This document shows positions 19,919 through 28,465 of a stretch of 64,000 nucleotides of DNA, piece after piece. How positions within the stretch are numbered: position 1 is the first letter of the stretch; every line of letters begins with the position of its first letter. The notes beneath the pieces are model-generated. The model saw nothing but the letters and a program-made list of their open reading frames with translations, had not been told where the DNA came from and searched no databases. The stretch covers positions 459,526 through 523,525 of the forward strand of contig JBBCGG010000001.1 in NCBI GenBank assembly GCA_037200525.1, written 5' to 3'. The translations under genes and the position numbers were made by a program. Source of the DNA: Methylocella sp. (lineage in GTDB: Bacteria > Pseudomonadota > Alphaproteobacteria > Rhizobiales > Beijerinckiaceae).

Positions 19919-20248
19919 ATGGCTTCCATTGTCGGGGTTGTCCCCTTTTCCTTCACATTTTTCGAGCCGGGCGGGACTGATCACCTTTTGCCCGGCCGCC
20001 CTCTTGAGCAAACGCAAACCGTCAATCGGCCGCGCGGAGCCGGTTTTATGGTGTCTCTCTCAGGGTTTAGCGGCGCCTTCGTCACCAATGGCGGCAATCT
20101 CCTAACGCAGCGCCCGCTTGGGCAATTCGAAGTCTTCGCCGGCATACGCGACGTCAATGTTCTGGTCTGCCGGGTTCGGTTGACGGACGAGAATTCTGAT
20201 GATCCGATCAAGATCAACGTCCAGGGAACGGTGCTGTTTTTCATTTGA
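19919..20248 (+). CDS. hypothetical protein
   Basis: 109 aa from ATG 19919 (a GTG directly before it is also in frame), with GAGGG upstream. No family recognised. There is no signal peptide or membrane helix. It is rich in Phe, Gly and Val with alternating patterns (FEVFAGIRDVNVLVCRVRLTDEN, INVQGTVLFFI) that suggest an all-beta fold. It lies 58 bp after the small membrane protein in the same direction, so the two may be co-transcribed. A decayed DUF2214 gene follows. Confidence 0.6.
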   Translation: MASIVGVVPFSFTFFEPGGTDHLLPGRPLEQTQTVNRPRGAGFMVSLSGFSGAFVTNGGNLLTQRPLGQFEVFAGIRDVNVLVCRVRLTDENSDDPIKINVQGTVLFFI

Positions 20249-20278
20249 CGTCGATGCAAAATCGCTTCGAGTGATCTT

Positions 20279-20535
20279 ATGCAAGACCTCGCTCTCGCCT
20301 CCATTCATCATCTTCTCGTCTTCGCTCTGTTCGGCGTCCTCGCGGGTTAGCTTATGATTGTACGGCGTGATCTCAGCGCCGTCGATATCCGCCGGCTGGC
20401 GCAATTATCATCGCCGGTTTCTGTCGCGCGATCTTCACGGCGAAAGGCTGGGCCTACTACTCTCACGATCTCTTTTTTTAGCTGAAGATCGCCGCATTCG
20501 CGGGCGTTGGCCTTCCGAAAAGTCTGCAACTTTTC
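20279..20535 (+). pseudogene. relic of a DUF2214 membrane protein
   Basis: Reading from ATG 20279 gives MQDLALASIHHLLVFALFGVLAG, then an in-frame TAG (20348-20350), then LMIVRRDLSAVDIRRLA. This is the N-terminus of DUF2214 proteins. The match continues in another frame from 20401 (AIIIAGFCRAIFTAKGWAYYSHDLFF), then a second TAG (20479-20481) where the family has Trp, then LKIAAFAGVGL. So there are two nonsense codons plus an internal deletion/frameshift. The 3' end has run into the convergent aldo/keto reductase gene. The family recognition is from memory of its consensus and should be checked by search. Confidence 0.7.
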
Positions 20536-20544
20536 GGTATCATG

Positions 20545-21489
20545 CTATCGAACCGGCTCAAAAATGTCCTCGGCGCGGAAAAAGAAGTCCTCGTCGATGG
20601 TAAGCTCCGCTGCCGCGGCGTTCTCCACCACCTGTTCGGGGCGGCTGGCGCCGATGATTGCGGACGAGACATTGCTCTGGCGCAAAACCCAGGCGAGCGC
20701 GAATTGCGCCAGACTGACGCCGGCCTCTTTCGCGATCAGCCTGACCTCCTCGATCGCCTCCAGCACGGGAGCCTCCAGCCAGCGCCTGGGCAGCATCGAA
20801 CCCATCGACTGGCTGCTCGCGCGCGATTGTTGCGGCGGAGGCGCGCCGGCTCGGTATTTGCCCGTCAGAACGCCCTGCGCAAGCGGCGACCAGACGATCT
20901 GGGTAATGCCGAAATCAGCGCAGCGCGGGAAAATATCGGTCTGCGGATAAGGCCAAAGCAGGGAATATTGCGGTTGGCTTGAAACGAAACGCGCAACGCC
21001 CTTCAGCGCTTCCGCCGCTTCGATCTTGTCCAGCGGCCATTCGCTGAAGCCGATATAGCGCGCCTTGCCCTGCCGGATGACTTCGGTCAGGGCCTCCATC
21101 GTCTCCGCAAGCGGCGTCGATTCGTCGTAGCGATGGCATTGGTAAAGATCGACGTGATCGGTCTTCAGCCGAATCAGCGAGGCGTCGAGCTGCTTGAAAA
21201 TTTGCGCGCGCGAAAGCCCCTGATCCGAATCGCTCATCGGGCCGTACACTTTCGTCGCCAAAATATAGGAGTCGCGATCGACGCCATCGAGCGCTTCGCC
21301 CAGCAGAGTCTCGGCGGCACCGTGGCCATAGATATTCGCGGTGTCGATGAAATTGACGCCTAGATCAAGCGCGGTGCGGACGCAGGCGATCGCATCCGCC
21401 TTCGCGACGCCGCCCGAATAGGTCAGCCATGAGCCTAGCGAAATCGCCGACACTTCCAAATCGCTTGCGCCAAGCCGACGATATTTCAA
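20545..21489 (-). CDS. aldo/keto reductase (K-channel-beta-like AKR)
   Basis: 314 aa with start TTG 21489 (KYRRLGASDLEVSAISLGSW), placed seven bases after GAGGAG; an ATG ten codons upstream (21519) is possible but lacks a ribosome site. The AKR tetrad is present: Asp and Tyr in NFIDTANIYGHG, Lys in ILATKVYG, His in LYQCHRYDES. The C-terminal cofactor site is SSAIIGASRPEQVVENA. The YRRLG/GSW start and the IGFSEWP and PQYSLL motifs resemble the AKR6-like group related to potassium channel beta subunits and to bacterial YghZ-type enzymes, which reduce aldehydes such as methylglyoxal. The actual substrate is unknown. Confidence 0.9.
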   Translation of the reverse strand: MKYRRLGASDLEVSAISLGSWLTYSGGVAKADAIACVRTALDLGVNFIDTANIYGHGAAETLLGEALDGVDRDSYILATKVYGPMSDSDQGLSRAQIFKQLDASLIRLKTDHVDLYQCHRYDESTPLAETMEALTEVIRQGKARYIGFSEWPLDKIEAAEALKGVARFVSSQPQYSLLWPYPQTDIFPRCADFGITQIVWSPLAQGVLTGKYRAGAPPPQQSRASSQSMGSMLPRRWLEAPVLEAIEEVRLIAKEAGVSLAQFALAWVLRQSNVSSAIIGASRPEQVVENAAAAELTIDEDFFFRAEDIFEPVR

Positions 21490-21758
21490 GAGACAACTCC
21501 TCAAATAAAAGCGGAGCATCCTGGAGCGCGACCGCTTAGGATTGGCCGATCGCGCTTGCTATCTCTTTGTTATCACGCGATTCTAGATCGGCGCCGCGAA
21601 TTTTCCGCACGATGAAGCCGCCGGCTCGGTCACGTGGCTAACCAGCCTTGAGGAGCGCCATCAGCGCGACATAATCGCCATCCGCTATGAAACATCATCG
21701 CAGGGCCAAAACGAGAGGAGCGTATAGATGCGCCCAATCTCTCGTTCTGAACGATATT

Positions 21759-22103
21759 CTACTTGAGATGCTGGGCGAGATATTTATTCATCTCGAACAT
21801 CGTCACTTTATCTCTGCCGAAAACCGCTTTCAACTTGTCGTCAGCGAGAATTTCGCGCTTGTTAGCTTCGTTTTGCAGCTTGTGTTTCTTGATATATTCC
21901 CAAACTTTGCTCACGACTTCAGTACGCGGCAAAGGGGCGGAGCCGACCACGGCGGCGAGTTCCTTCGAAGGCTGCAGCGGCTTTGCGAATGCGCTCGTCG
22001 CAGACTTTTCGGTTTTGGCCCCTTTGGCCTCGGCGGTTTTCGGCGCGGCCTTGGTGGCGGCCTTTGCCGGCGCGGCTTGCGGCTTTTTGGTTGAACTCGT
22101 CAT
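21759..22103 (-). CDS. SWIB/MDM2-domain protein
   Basis: 114 aa from ATG 22103 (MTSSTKKPQAAPAK, with GGAAGG upstream); the longer open frame to 22226 lacks a start signal. Residues ~1-40 are a basic Ala/Lys-rich tail resembling histone-like linkers. The rest is a full SWIB domain (LQPSKELAAVVGSAPLPRTE, VVSKVWEYIKKHKLQ, then LKAVFGRDKVTMFEMNKYL). In bacteria SWIB domains occur as stand-alone small proteins in Rhizobiales and in chlamydiae, where one is fused to topoisomerase; a DNA-compaction role is inferred from the tail. Confidence 0.88.
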   Translation of the reverse strand: MTSSTKKPQAAPAKAATKAAPKTAEAKGAKTEKSATSAFAKPLQPSKELAAVVGSAPLPRTEVVSKVWEYIKKHKLQNEANKREILADDKLKAVFGRDKVTMFEMNKYLAQHLK

Positions 22104-22503
22104 CCCGTCGACCTTCCATGATTGATTATTGAGCGAGGACTCTTCCAGCGAGAATTTCTGCGCGAGCACGCCGGCGACGCTGCTTCCGACTCTCTTCTCG
22201 CAGGCGCTGGTGTGACGGAACCCCAACCATCGCGCTCCGTCAAGCGAGGAACCGCAACTTTGTCATAGGTGCGTCAGCAAGGGACTCTCCCTCCGCCCCG
22301 CGAGAGGAGCCGGCGACAATGTTCGAAGCCCCAATGCTTAAGTCTATCATCCTGGTTCTTACTTGGAATTTAAGGCCGCCTATACTTATGGGACTGGGAG
22401 GCCTCAACCGATCAAAAGTCACAAAAGTCCTGGGGAAAACGCAGCCGTTCCGCCTCTGGGCCACGCGACGCCAGCCTTTGCGCGCGCGACTTCCACGCGG
22501 AGC

Positions 22504-23880
22504 TCAATAAATGCATTGCTCGAATGCCGGCTCGACGCTTGCTCCCCACTCTGTTTTGAACGCCTCGATCAGCCGCTCGGCTTCGGTCCGGCCGGCGACG
22601 ATCGCATCGAGTGGGTCGAGGAAATAGGTTTCGTCGCGGCCTTGCGCGTCGAGTCGATTGCGCTTGGCGAGGCCGATGCGAGCAAATCCCAAAACCTCGC
22701 GCCCAATCTCGCGCAGCGACCGTCCTTTGACGACGGCCTCAAGACCGAGGCGCGGCGTGTCAGCGCGCAGTTTTTCCCGGTCTTCCGCGCTCCACGGCTT
22801 GATCAGCTCGCAGGCATGATCGAGCGCCGAAGAATCATACAAAAGCCCAGTGAAGAAGGCTGGAAGCGCTTTCAGCAGAGGCCGCGGCCCGGCATCCGCA
22901 CCCCGCATTTCGAGATAGCGCTTCAGCCGCACCTCTGGAAAAATCGTCGAGATGTGATTAGCCCAATCGGAAAGCGTCGCCCGCTCGCCCGGAAACGCCG
23001 CCAATCGGCCAGCGAGAAGATCACGGAAACTGGCCCCGGCCACGTCGTGATAAATCTCGCCGCGTTTGACGAAATACATCGGCACATCAAGAGCATAGTC
23101 GACATAGCGCTGAAAGCCCATGCCCGGCTCGAAGGCAAAGGGCAGCATTCCGGTGCGATCATCGTCAGTGTGGCGCCAGATTTCTGAGCGCGCCGAGAGA
23201 AAACGGTTAAGCTTGCCGTCCGTGAATGGCGAATTTGCGAAAAGCGCGGTGGCGAGCGGCTGCAAGGCCAGCGAAACCCGCAGCTTTCGCACCATGTCGG
23301 CTTCATTGGAAAAGTCGAGATTGGCCTGCACGGTCGAGGTGCGAAACATCATATCGAGGCCGCGGCGACCAACCTTCGGCATGTATTTCGACATGATTGC
23401 GTAGCGCTGTTTCGGCATTTTGGGGATGTCGTCGAGCCGCCATTTGGGATTCATGCCAAGCGACAGGAAGCCAATTCCAAACGGCGAGGCGATGGCGCTC
23501 AACACGGCAAAATGCTTATCGAGTTCAGCCTGCGTCGCGTGAATGGTCGCGAGAGGCGCCCCGGATAGCTCAAACTGGCCGCCGGGCTCCAGAGAGATCG
23601 CGCCTCCGCCGCGCTCATCATAGAGCCCGATGATGGCGGCGCGGTCGAAAATTGGCTCCCATCCAAGCTTCGCCCGCATGCCCTCGAGCAGGTCGCGAAC
23701 GCCGCCCCGGCCAGATGTTGCTTCATATGGCACGGCGGAATGGCAGGCGTGATAAAAGGGAATCTTTTCGTGCTCGGTGCCGATTAGAAACTGGTCGGCG
23801 GGTTTGGAGCCAGCTTCGATCCAGGCGACAAGCTCATCTCGCGACGTAATAGGCGTAGAATCCGAAGCGTCGCGTGCCAT
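22504..23880 (-). CDS. gshA: glutamate-cysteine ligase (plant/alphaproteobacterial type)
   Basis: 458 aa ATP-dependent ligase for the first step of glutathione synthesis. The chosen start ATG 23880 (MARDASDSTPITSRDEL) gives the usual length of this class; the 22 extra upstream codons are unsupported. Family motifs are IGTEHEKIPF (substrate/ATP site), ISLEPGGQFELSGAP, GFLSLGMNPKW, MFRTSTVQANLDFS and LPFAFEPGMGFQRYVDYALDVPMYF. Glutathione made by GshA may supply the GPx-like enzyme at 8612. No gshB is nearby. A single gene, facing the SWIB gene in the same direction with a 400-bp gap. Confidence 0.95.
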   Translation of the reverse strand: MARDASDSTPITSRDELVAWIEAGSKPADQFLIGTEHEKIPFYHACHSAVPYEATSGRGGVRDLLEGMRAKLGWEPIFDRAAIIGLYDERGGGAISLEPGGQFELSGAPLATIHATQAELDKHFAVLSAIASPFGIGFLSLGMNPKWRLDDIPKMPKQRYAIMSKYMPKVGRRGLDMMFRTSTVQANLDFSNEADMVRKLRVSLALQPLATALFANSPFTDGKLNRFLSARSEIWRHTDDDRTGMLPFAFEPGMGFQRYVDYALDVPMYFVKRGEIYHDVAGASFRDLLAGRLAAFPGERATLSDWANHISTIFPEVRLKRYLEMRGADAGPRPLLKALPAFFTGLLYDSSALDHACELIKPWSAEDREKLRADTPRLGLEAVVKGRSLREIGREVLGFARIGLAKRNRLDAQGRDETYFLDPLDAIVAGRTEAERLIEAFKTEWGASVEPAFEQCIY

Positions 23881-24094
23881 ATCCCAACTTCCGTTTGCGC
23901 TCTCATGATCGGTTCGATCCGCGCCAAAGCGCCGGATGACGACCATCGCCCCAGCGCTGCAGAGCTACATATGCGGGCGCGCGCCGGGGCGCAATGCAGA
24001 CTGTTCGCGGCCGGGATTTTGCGGCGAGGCCCCTCATTGTAAAATGCGAGGCCTCGATCGGGCGACGGCCCAAAGGCATCTTATTTTGACCGGC

Positions 24095-24123
24095 GGCGGC
24101 GTTAGCCCCAGTTTAACGCCGCC
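24095..24123 (-). terminator. hairpin at the 3' end of the DUF937 gene
   Basis: Perfect 10-bp inverted repeat (GGCGGCGTTA / TAACGCCGCC) with a 9-base loop, overlapping the DUF937 stop codon. There is no T-run on the minus strand, so it may act as an RNA-stabilising 3' end rather than a classical terminator. Confidence 0.5.
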
Positions 24124-25012
24124 TGCCGTCGAGAATGTCGCTGATCTCGCTCTGCAGCCCGGCTTGCTGGCCGCCCGGGGTTGGCGTTCCAGGCTGTAAC
24201 ATTTTAGTCAACGCATCGAGGCCAGCCTGAATGGCGCTGGCGTCGAGCCCAGGGGCTGCGCCGGCTTGGGTCGTCGGCCCCCCCTTCTGGCCCCCGCCCA
24301 AAAGACTCCCCAACACCGTAGCTAAAATGCCGCCAAGGCCGCCAGGCTCTGCCGCCGCCGAAGGGTTTGGACTTTGCGGCGATTGCGGGCTGGCGCCCGT
24401 CTGGGCTCCCCCGAGCAAACCTCCAAGAATGGAGCCAAGGATCCCCCCCGGCGCTGGCGAAGCGCCTGGATTTTGCGCGGATTGCGGATTTGCGTTCGCC
24501 GGAGCGCCCCCGAGCGCGCCGCCGAGAATGGAGCCAAGACCGCCCTGGCCCGCGGCATTGGCGAGCTGACTGAAAAGACCGCCCAGCCCTTGCTTTTGCA
24601 GCGCCGTCGAAATGCCGCCCATAATCATCGAGGCGATGACCGGCAACATCTGGCTGAGCAGCGCAGGGGAAAGACCGGCGGCATTCGAGGCATGGGTCGC
24701 AACTCTCTCGCCGATCTCGGTCGAGCCGAATAAATTCCCGAGGACGTTAGCGCCCTTTTGGGTGGTCGTCTCGGATTGCGCCACGCCAGGATCGGCGAAA
24801 GCGGCCTGATGGTGGCTGTCCCCCAGCGAGCCAAGAATGGAGCTGAGCGCTGCGGGCTCCGTCGTCCGGTTCAAAAAAGCGGTCGACAACGCCGGCATGA
24901 GCGATTTGACGGCGGCGTCGGCTTGTTCGGGCGAAATGTTGAATTGTTTCGCGAGATTATCGAGCGCCTTCCCATCTTGGGCGTTCTGCAGGATCTCATA
25001 AAGATTGACCAT
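24113..25012 (-). CDS. DUF937 protein with glycine-rich repeats
   Basis: 299 aa from ATG 25012, which has a near-perfect AGGAGGT ribosome site. Residues 1-150 form the helical DUF937 domain (VNLYEILQNAQDGKALDNLA, AVKSLMPALSTAFLNR). The second half contains three copies of a unit made of a hydrophobic Gly/Leu helix (LGSILGGALGGA, LGSILGGLLGGA, TVLGSLLGGG) and a Pro/Gln/Ser linker. No signal peptide. Family members are cytoplasmic or envelope-associated proteins of unknown function (YidB is a relative); glycine-zipper-like helices suggest self-assembly. It lies 72 bp downstream of the MATE relic and may have shared its transcript. Confidence 0.8.
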   Translation of the reverse strand: MVNLYEILQNAQDGKALDNLAKQFNISPEQADAAVKSLMPALSTAFLNRTTEPAALSSILGSLGDSHHQAAFADPGVAQSETTTQKGANVLGNLFGSTEIGERVATHASNAAGLSPALLSQMLPVIASMIMGGISTALQKQGLGGLFSQLANAAGQGGLGSILGGALGGAPANANPQSAQNPGASPAPGGILGSILGGLLGGAQTGASPQSPQSPNPSAAAEPGGLGGILATVLGSLLGGGQKGGPTTQAGAAPGLDASAIQAGLDALTKMLQPGTPTPGGQQAGLQSEISDILDGRRR

Positions 25013-25553
25013 TGGCGTACCTCCTGATCTCCCGCCGAACGCACGGCGTTCAAGGTTGTTTGTCGAGGCAGGACGAAGCAAATGCTAGCCGTCCTTCGGA
25101 CTCTTGGCGAGCTTTGCCGTGACAAAATATGCGGCGATGACAGCGCCCACCCCAAACAGGGCGGAGCCCGCGATCAGGCCGATAAATCCGCCTTCCGGTC
25201 CGAAATGCGCAGCTCCTACGGCCACGAACGGCATAGTCCCCAAGGTGGCCCGTCCCCAGTTGAATACAGTTGAGAGAATGGGAAAGCCAAGATTGTTGAA
25301 AGTGGCGTTAGCGACGAAAATGCCGCCGAGGAAAAACCAAAGCGGGCCGCAATAAAAGCAAAAGAAACTTAGTAATTCCGCGGTCTCGCCATGCGTGCCG
25401 AAAATCTCAATGATGAGCGGCGCCGCCTGAGTGAGAAGCAGCGCGACCGCTGCGACATAGATCGCAGCGAAGGTGAGGCAATCGGTGAGCACCTGACGCA
25501 CCCGTCCGATCAATCGCGCGCCAAGATTCTGCCCCATGATCGGGCCAACGGAC

Positions 25554-25581
25554 GCAGATAGCGCGAAGCAGATAGCGCGAA
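25554..25581. repeat. tandem 14-bp duplication in MATE gene
   Basis: GCAGATAGCGCGAA stands twice in a row (25554-25567 and 25568-25581). It shifts the MATE frame by two; with one copy removed, the coding sequence reads through into VGPIMGQNLGA. Confidence 0.95.
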
Positions 25582-26211
25582 TAAGACACCGAAAGCGACG
25601 GGCGTAATCCGGTCCATGATGGCGAAGGCGGCGACGACGGGATCGCCGAAATGCGAAAAAACACGCATCGAATAAGCATTCGCCACCGGGGCCGCCAGAT
25701 TGGTCAGGATCGCCGGGATGGCGATCGCCATCATCCGAGGCAGATCGGACAAGGTCGCCTCGGCGCGCGGCTTAGCCACGAGATCGTGCTTGCCCACCGC
25801 GCCGTAGAGGCCCACGGCGACGAAAACCAGCCGGGAGAAAAGAGTGACGATGGCCGCGCCCTCGACGCCAAGACCGAGGCCGAAAATGAAGATCGGATCC
25901 AGAATCGCCGTGACGATGGCGCCAATGAGCGTCACATACATTGCGCGGCGCGCATCGCCCACAGCGCGCAAGATGCCGGCGAACGCCATGCCAAGGCCCA
26001 GAAAAACCGTCGCCGGCAGCGTGATCGCAAGATAGGCGGATCCGACATCGAGCGCTTCGCCGCTGGCCCCCATCAGGATGAGGATCTCCCGCCGAAACGG
26101 CCATGCGGCGCAAGTGACCGCCGCCGAGATGGCGAACACATGAACGAGCCCGGACGCAGCGAGCCGTCGCGCGGTCGGCCGCTCTCCGGCCCCAATCGCT
26201 CGCGAAACTAG

Positions 26212-27075
26212 GCCGTTGTGACGAATTCGGCGTTTGGGGGATTCTCGCGAGGATCTTTCCATGATTCAAGGCTGATTTTTGGAGATCAGCCTTGATGATT
26301 CGGGATGTCGATGCGCTGCGAGACGATCAATGGGAGCGGCTTTGTGATCTTGTGCCAGGCGGAAGAGCCGGCCAGCGCGGGCCGCGCTGCGACAATCGAC
26401 GCTTCGTCGACGCGCTGTTATGGATGGCCCGCTCGGGCGGCCGCTGGCGCGATCTGCCCGAACGCTTCGGCGACCATCAGGCGGTGAAACGCCGCTACTA
26501 TCGCTGGATCGAGCGCGGCGCCTTGGACGGATTTCTTGAGGCATTCACCGCCGAGGCCGATCTCGAATGGCTGATGATCGACTCAACAATCGTGCGCGCC
26601 CATCAGCACGCGGCCGGCGCAAGGATCGCCAAAGGGGGGCGGATGCCCAAGGCCTGGGCCGCTCTCGCGGTGGTTTGAGCACCAAAATCCACGCCGCGAC
26701 AGACGCACTCGGCAACCCCGTTCGGCTCCTTCTCGGACCTGGGCAGCGCAACGACATCACAAAAGCGCACGCCCTGATCGAAGGCTTTGCGGCCGATGCG
26801 ATCATCGCCGATAAAGGTTATGACGCCAATCACTTGCGCAAGGCTGTTCTTATGCGTGAGGCTGAGCCGGTGATCCCATCAAAATCCAATCGCCGCGCGC
26901 CGCTCCCCTACGACAAGGCGCTCTACAAGGAGCGCAATCTCGTCGAGCGTTTCTTCAATAAACTGAAGCAGTTCCGGCGCGTCGCAACCCGATACGACAA
27001 GCTCCTCGCAAACTACCGAGGCTTCGTATTGCTCGCCGCTATTGCTATCATGCTCAGGTAATTCGTCACTACTGC
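26212..27075 (+). mobile_element. IS5-family insertion sequence (IS427-like), copy B
   Basis: 864 bp, the same element as at 7511-8374, in the same orientation, with CTAG at both borders (26208-26211 and 27076-27079). Because the interrupted MATE gene is readable on both sides, the original site can be rebuilt: one CTAG inside the codons for Ala-Leu-Val. This shows directly that the element's ends are as given and that insertion left two copies of CTAG. Confidence 0.97.
26295..27061 (+). CDS. IS5-family transposase made by -1 frameshift (copy B)
   Basis: The coding sequence gives the same protein as copy A in both frames, with the same G6 slip site (26634-26639) and a predicted 255-aa fusion product carrying the three DDE residues. 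The start stem-loop is at 26266-26295. The lack of differences within the coding part indicates a recent transposition and that this copy is probably still active. It runs opposite to the MATE gene it interrupts. Confidence 0.88.
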
Positions 27076-27490
27076 CTAGAGCACCGATGGCGATCGAAAG
27101 GCCAATATTGATCGAGACGGAAAAAACAGAACCTGCGTCGCAAAGCCTACGGCCGCGGTCAGGTTCGGGTCGCCCAGCCGCGAGACGTAAAGGAGGGACA
27201 ATAGATCGACGACGAAGATCGACATCAGTCCGATTGAGGCGGCGCCGGTCATGGCCAGCACGTGCCGCATGGTCGAGCCTTCAGTGAAGATCGCGCGTGG
27301 CCTCAAGGCGTCAGACGTCACCAACCACCTCCTTATTTTAGGGCGGACCTGGAGAATAAATAGCTTGGCGATTCTAGGTTCTTTATGCGCTAATGGTTTA
27401 GCCGGCGACAACTTCAATCCAGCAAGCAAAAATGATATGAGGCGGAGTTGAAGCTCAAAGCCTATGCATCGATTCCATGAGCTGGATTTC

Positions 27491-28423
27491 ATGAGCCATT
27501 CAGATAACCACGACCATTCCGGGCATTCGCATGCTCACTCCCATGCGCCCAAAGACTTTGGGCCGCGTTTCGTCATCGGCATCGCTCTCAACCTCCTGGT
27601 GGTGGTCCTGCAACTCTTTTATGGAATCATCTCCAACTCGATCGCGCTCATCGCCGACGCCGGACATAACCTCTCGGACGTGCTGGGCCTTGGCGTCGCC
27701 TTCGCCGGGACAGTTCTCGCGGCGCGGGCGCCATCGGCGCGCTTCACCTACGGCCTCAAGGGCACGTCCATTCTGGCGGCTTTGTTCAACGCCGTCTTTC
27801 TTCTCGTCGTGACCGGCGCGCTCGGTTTGGAGGCGATCCAGCGTTTCTTTCATCCAGAGCCAATCGCCGCCAAGACGATGATGATCGTCGCGGCGATCGG
27901 GGTGGTCGTCAACGCCGCGACGGCGGCGCTATTCGCATCGGGGCGTAAAGACGATCTCAATCTTCGCGGCGCCTTTTTGCATATGGCCGCGGACGCGGCG
28001 GTGTCGGGCGGCGTCGTCATCGCCGCGCTCCTCATCCTATTGACTGGCCAGCTTTGGCTCGACCCGCTGATGACCCTGATCATCAGCGCCGTGATAATCG
28101 CCGGGACTTGGGGTCTTCTGCGCGAAAGCCTCGCCATGTCGCTGGGCGCGGTTCCAACGGGAGTTCCAGCAGCGGACGTTCGCGAGTATCTCAGCGGGCT
28201 TCCGGGGGTTTCTGGTCTCCACGATCTGCACATATGGTCGATGAGCACCAGCGAAACGGCGCTCACCTGCCACCTTTGCATGCCGGCCGGCTCTCCGGGC
28301 GACGCCTTTTTGATGCGCGCGGCGGACGAGTTGCGCGAACGCTACCGCATCGGCCACGTGACATTGCAGGTCGAGACCGAATCCGGGGCCAGCTGCGCGC
28401 TGGCGCCGGACGAGGTGGTGTAG
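27491..28423 (+). CDS. cation diffusion facilitator, zinc/divalent metal exporter
   Basis: 310 aa from ATG 27491; an in-frame ATG nine codons earlier (27464) has no ribosome site. The N-terminus is a His-rich metal-binding tail. Six membrane helices follow. The helix 2 metal site is Asp56-His59-Asp63 (LIADAGHNLSD); the helix 5 site is in AFLHMAADAAVSGG (His and Asp). The C-terminal cytoplasmic domain contains LHDLHIWSMSTSETALTCHL. These residues are typical of the CzcD/ZitB zinc-type group, which exchange Zn2+ for protons. It is divergent from the MATE relic, with a 169-bp shared upstream region. Confidence 0.93.
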   Translation: MSHSDNHDHSGHSHAHSHAPKDFGPRFVIGIALNLLVVVLQLFYGIISNSIALIADAGHNLSDVLGLGVAFAGTVLAARAPSARFTYGLKGTSILAALFNAVFLLVVTGALGLEAIQRFFHPEPIAAKTMMIVAAIGVVVNAATAALFASGRKDDLNLRGAFLHMAADAAVSGGVVIAALLILLTGQLWLDPLMTLIISAVIIAGTWGLLRESLAMSLGAVPTGVPAADVREYLSGLPGVSGLHDLHIWSMSTSETALTCHLCMPAGSPGDAFLMRAADELRERYRIGHVTLQVETESGASCALAPDEVV

Positions 28424-28465
28424 TTTTCCAGGAAATTTCTAGAGCCCGTTTGGAACTCGATTCCC

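Larger units (their letters stand above)
25085..27321 (-). pseudogene. MATE-family multidrug exporter, broken three times
   Basis: Starting at GTG 27321, behind a strong AAGGAGGT site, the gene reads MRHVLAMTGAASIGLMSIFV and YVSRLGDPNLTAAVGFATQVLFF. Three lesions follow. (1) A missing T in a T-run (A6 at 27121-27126 on the + strand) shifts the frame away from SVSINIGLSIAIGAL. (2) IS copy B sits inside a CTAG coding for Ala-Leu-Val; after it SRAIGAGERP continues. (3) A 14-bp tandem duplication (25554-25581) splits FALSAS from VGPIMGQNLGA. Undoing all three gives exactly 452 codons, a normal MATE protein of 451 aa with about 12 helices. These exporters use Na+ or H+ gradients to expel drugs. 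It is clearly non-functional now unless the T-run is an assembly error; the other two lesions alone would still inactivate it. Confidence 0.93.
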
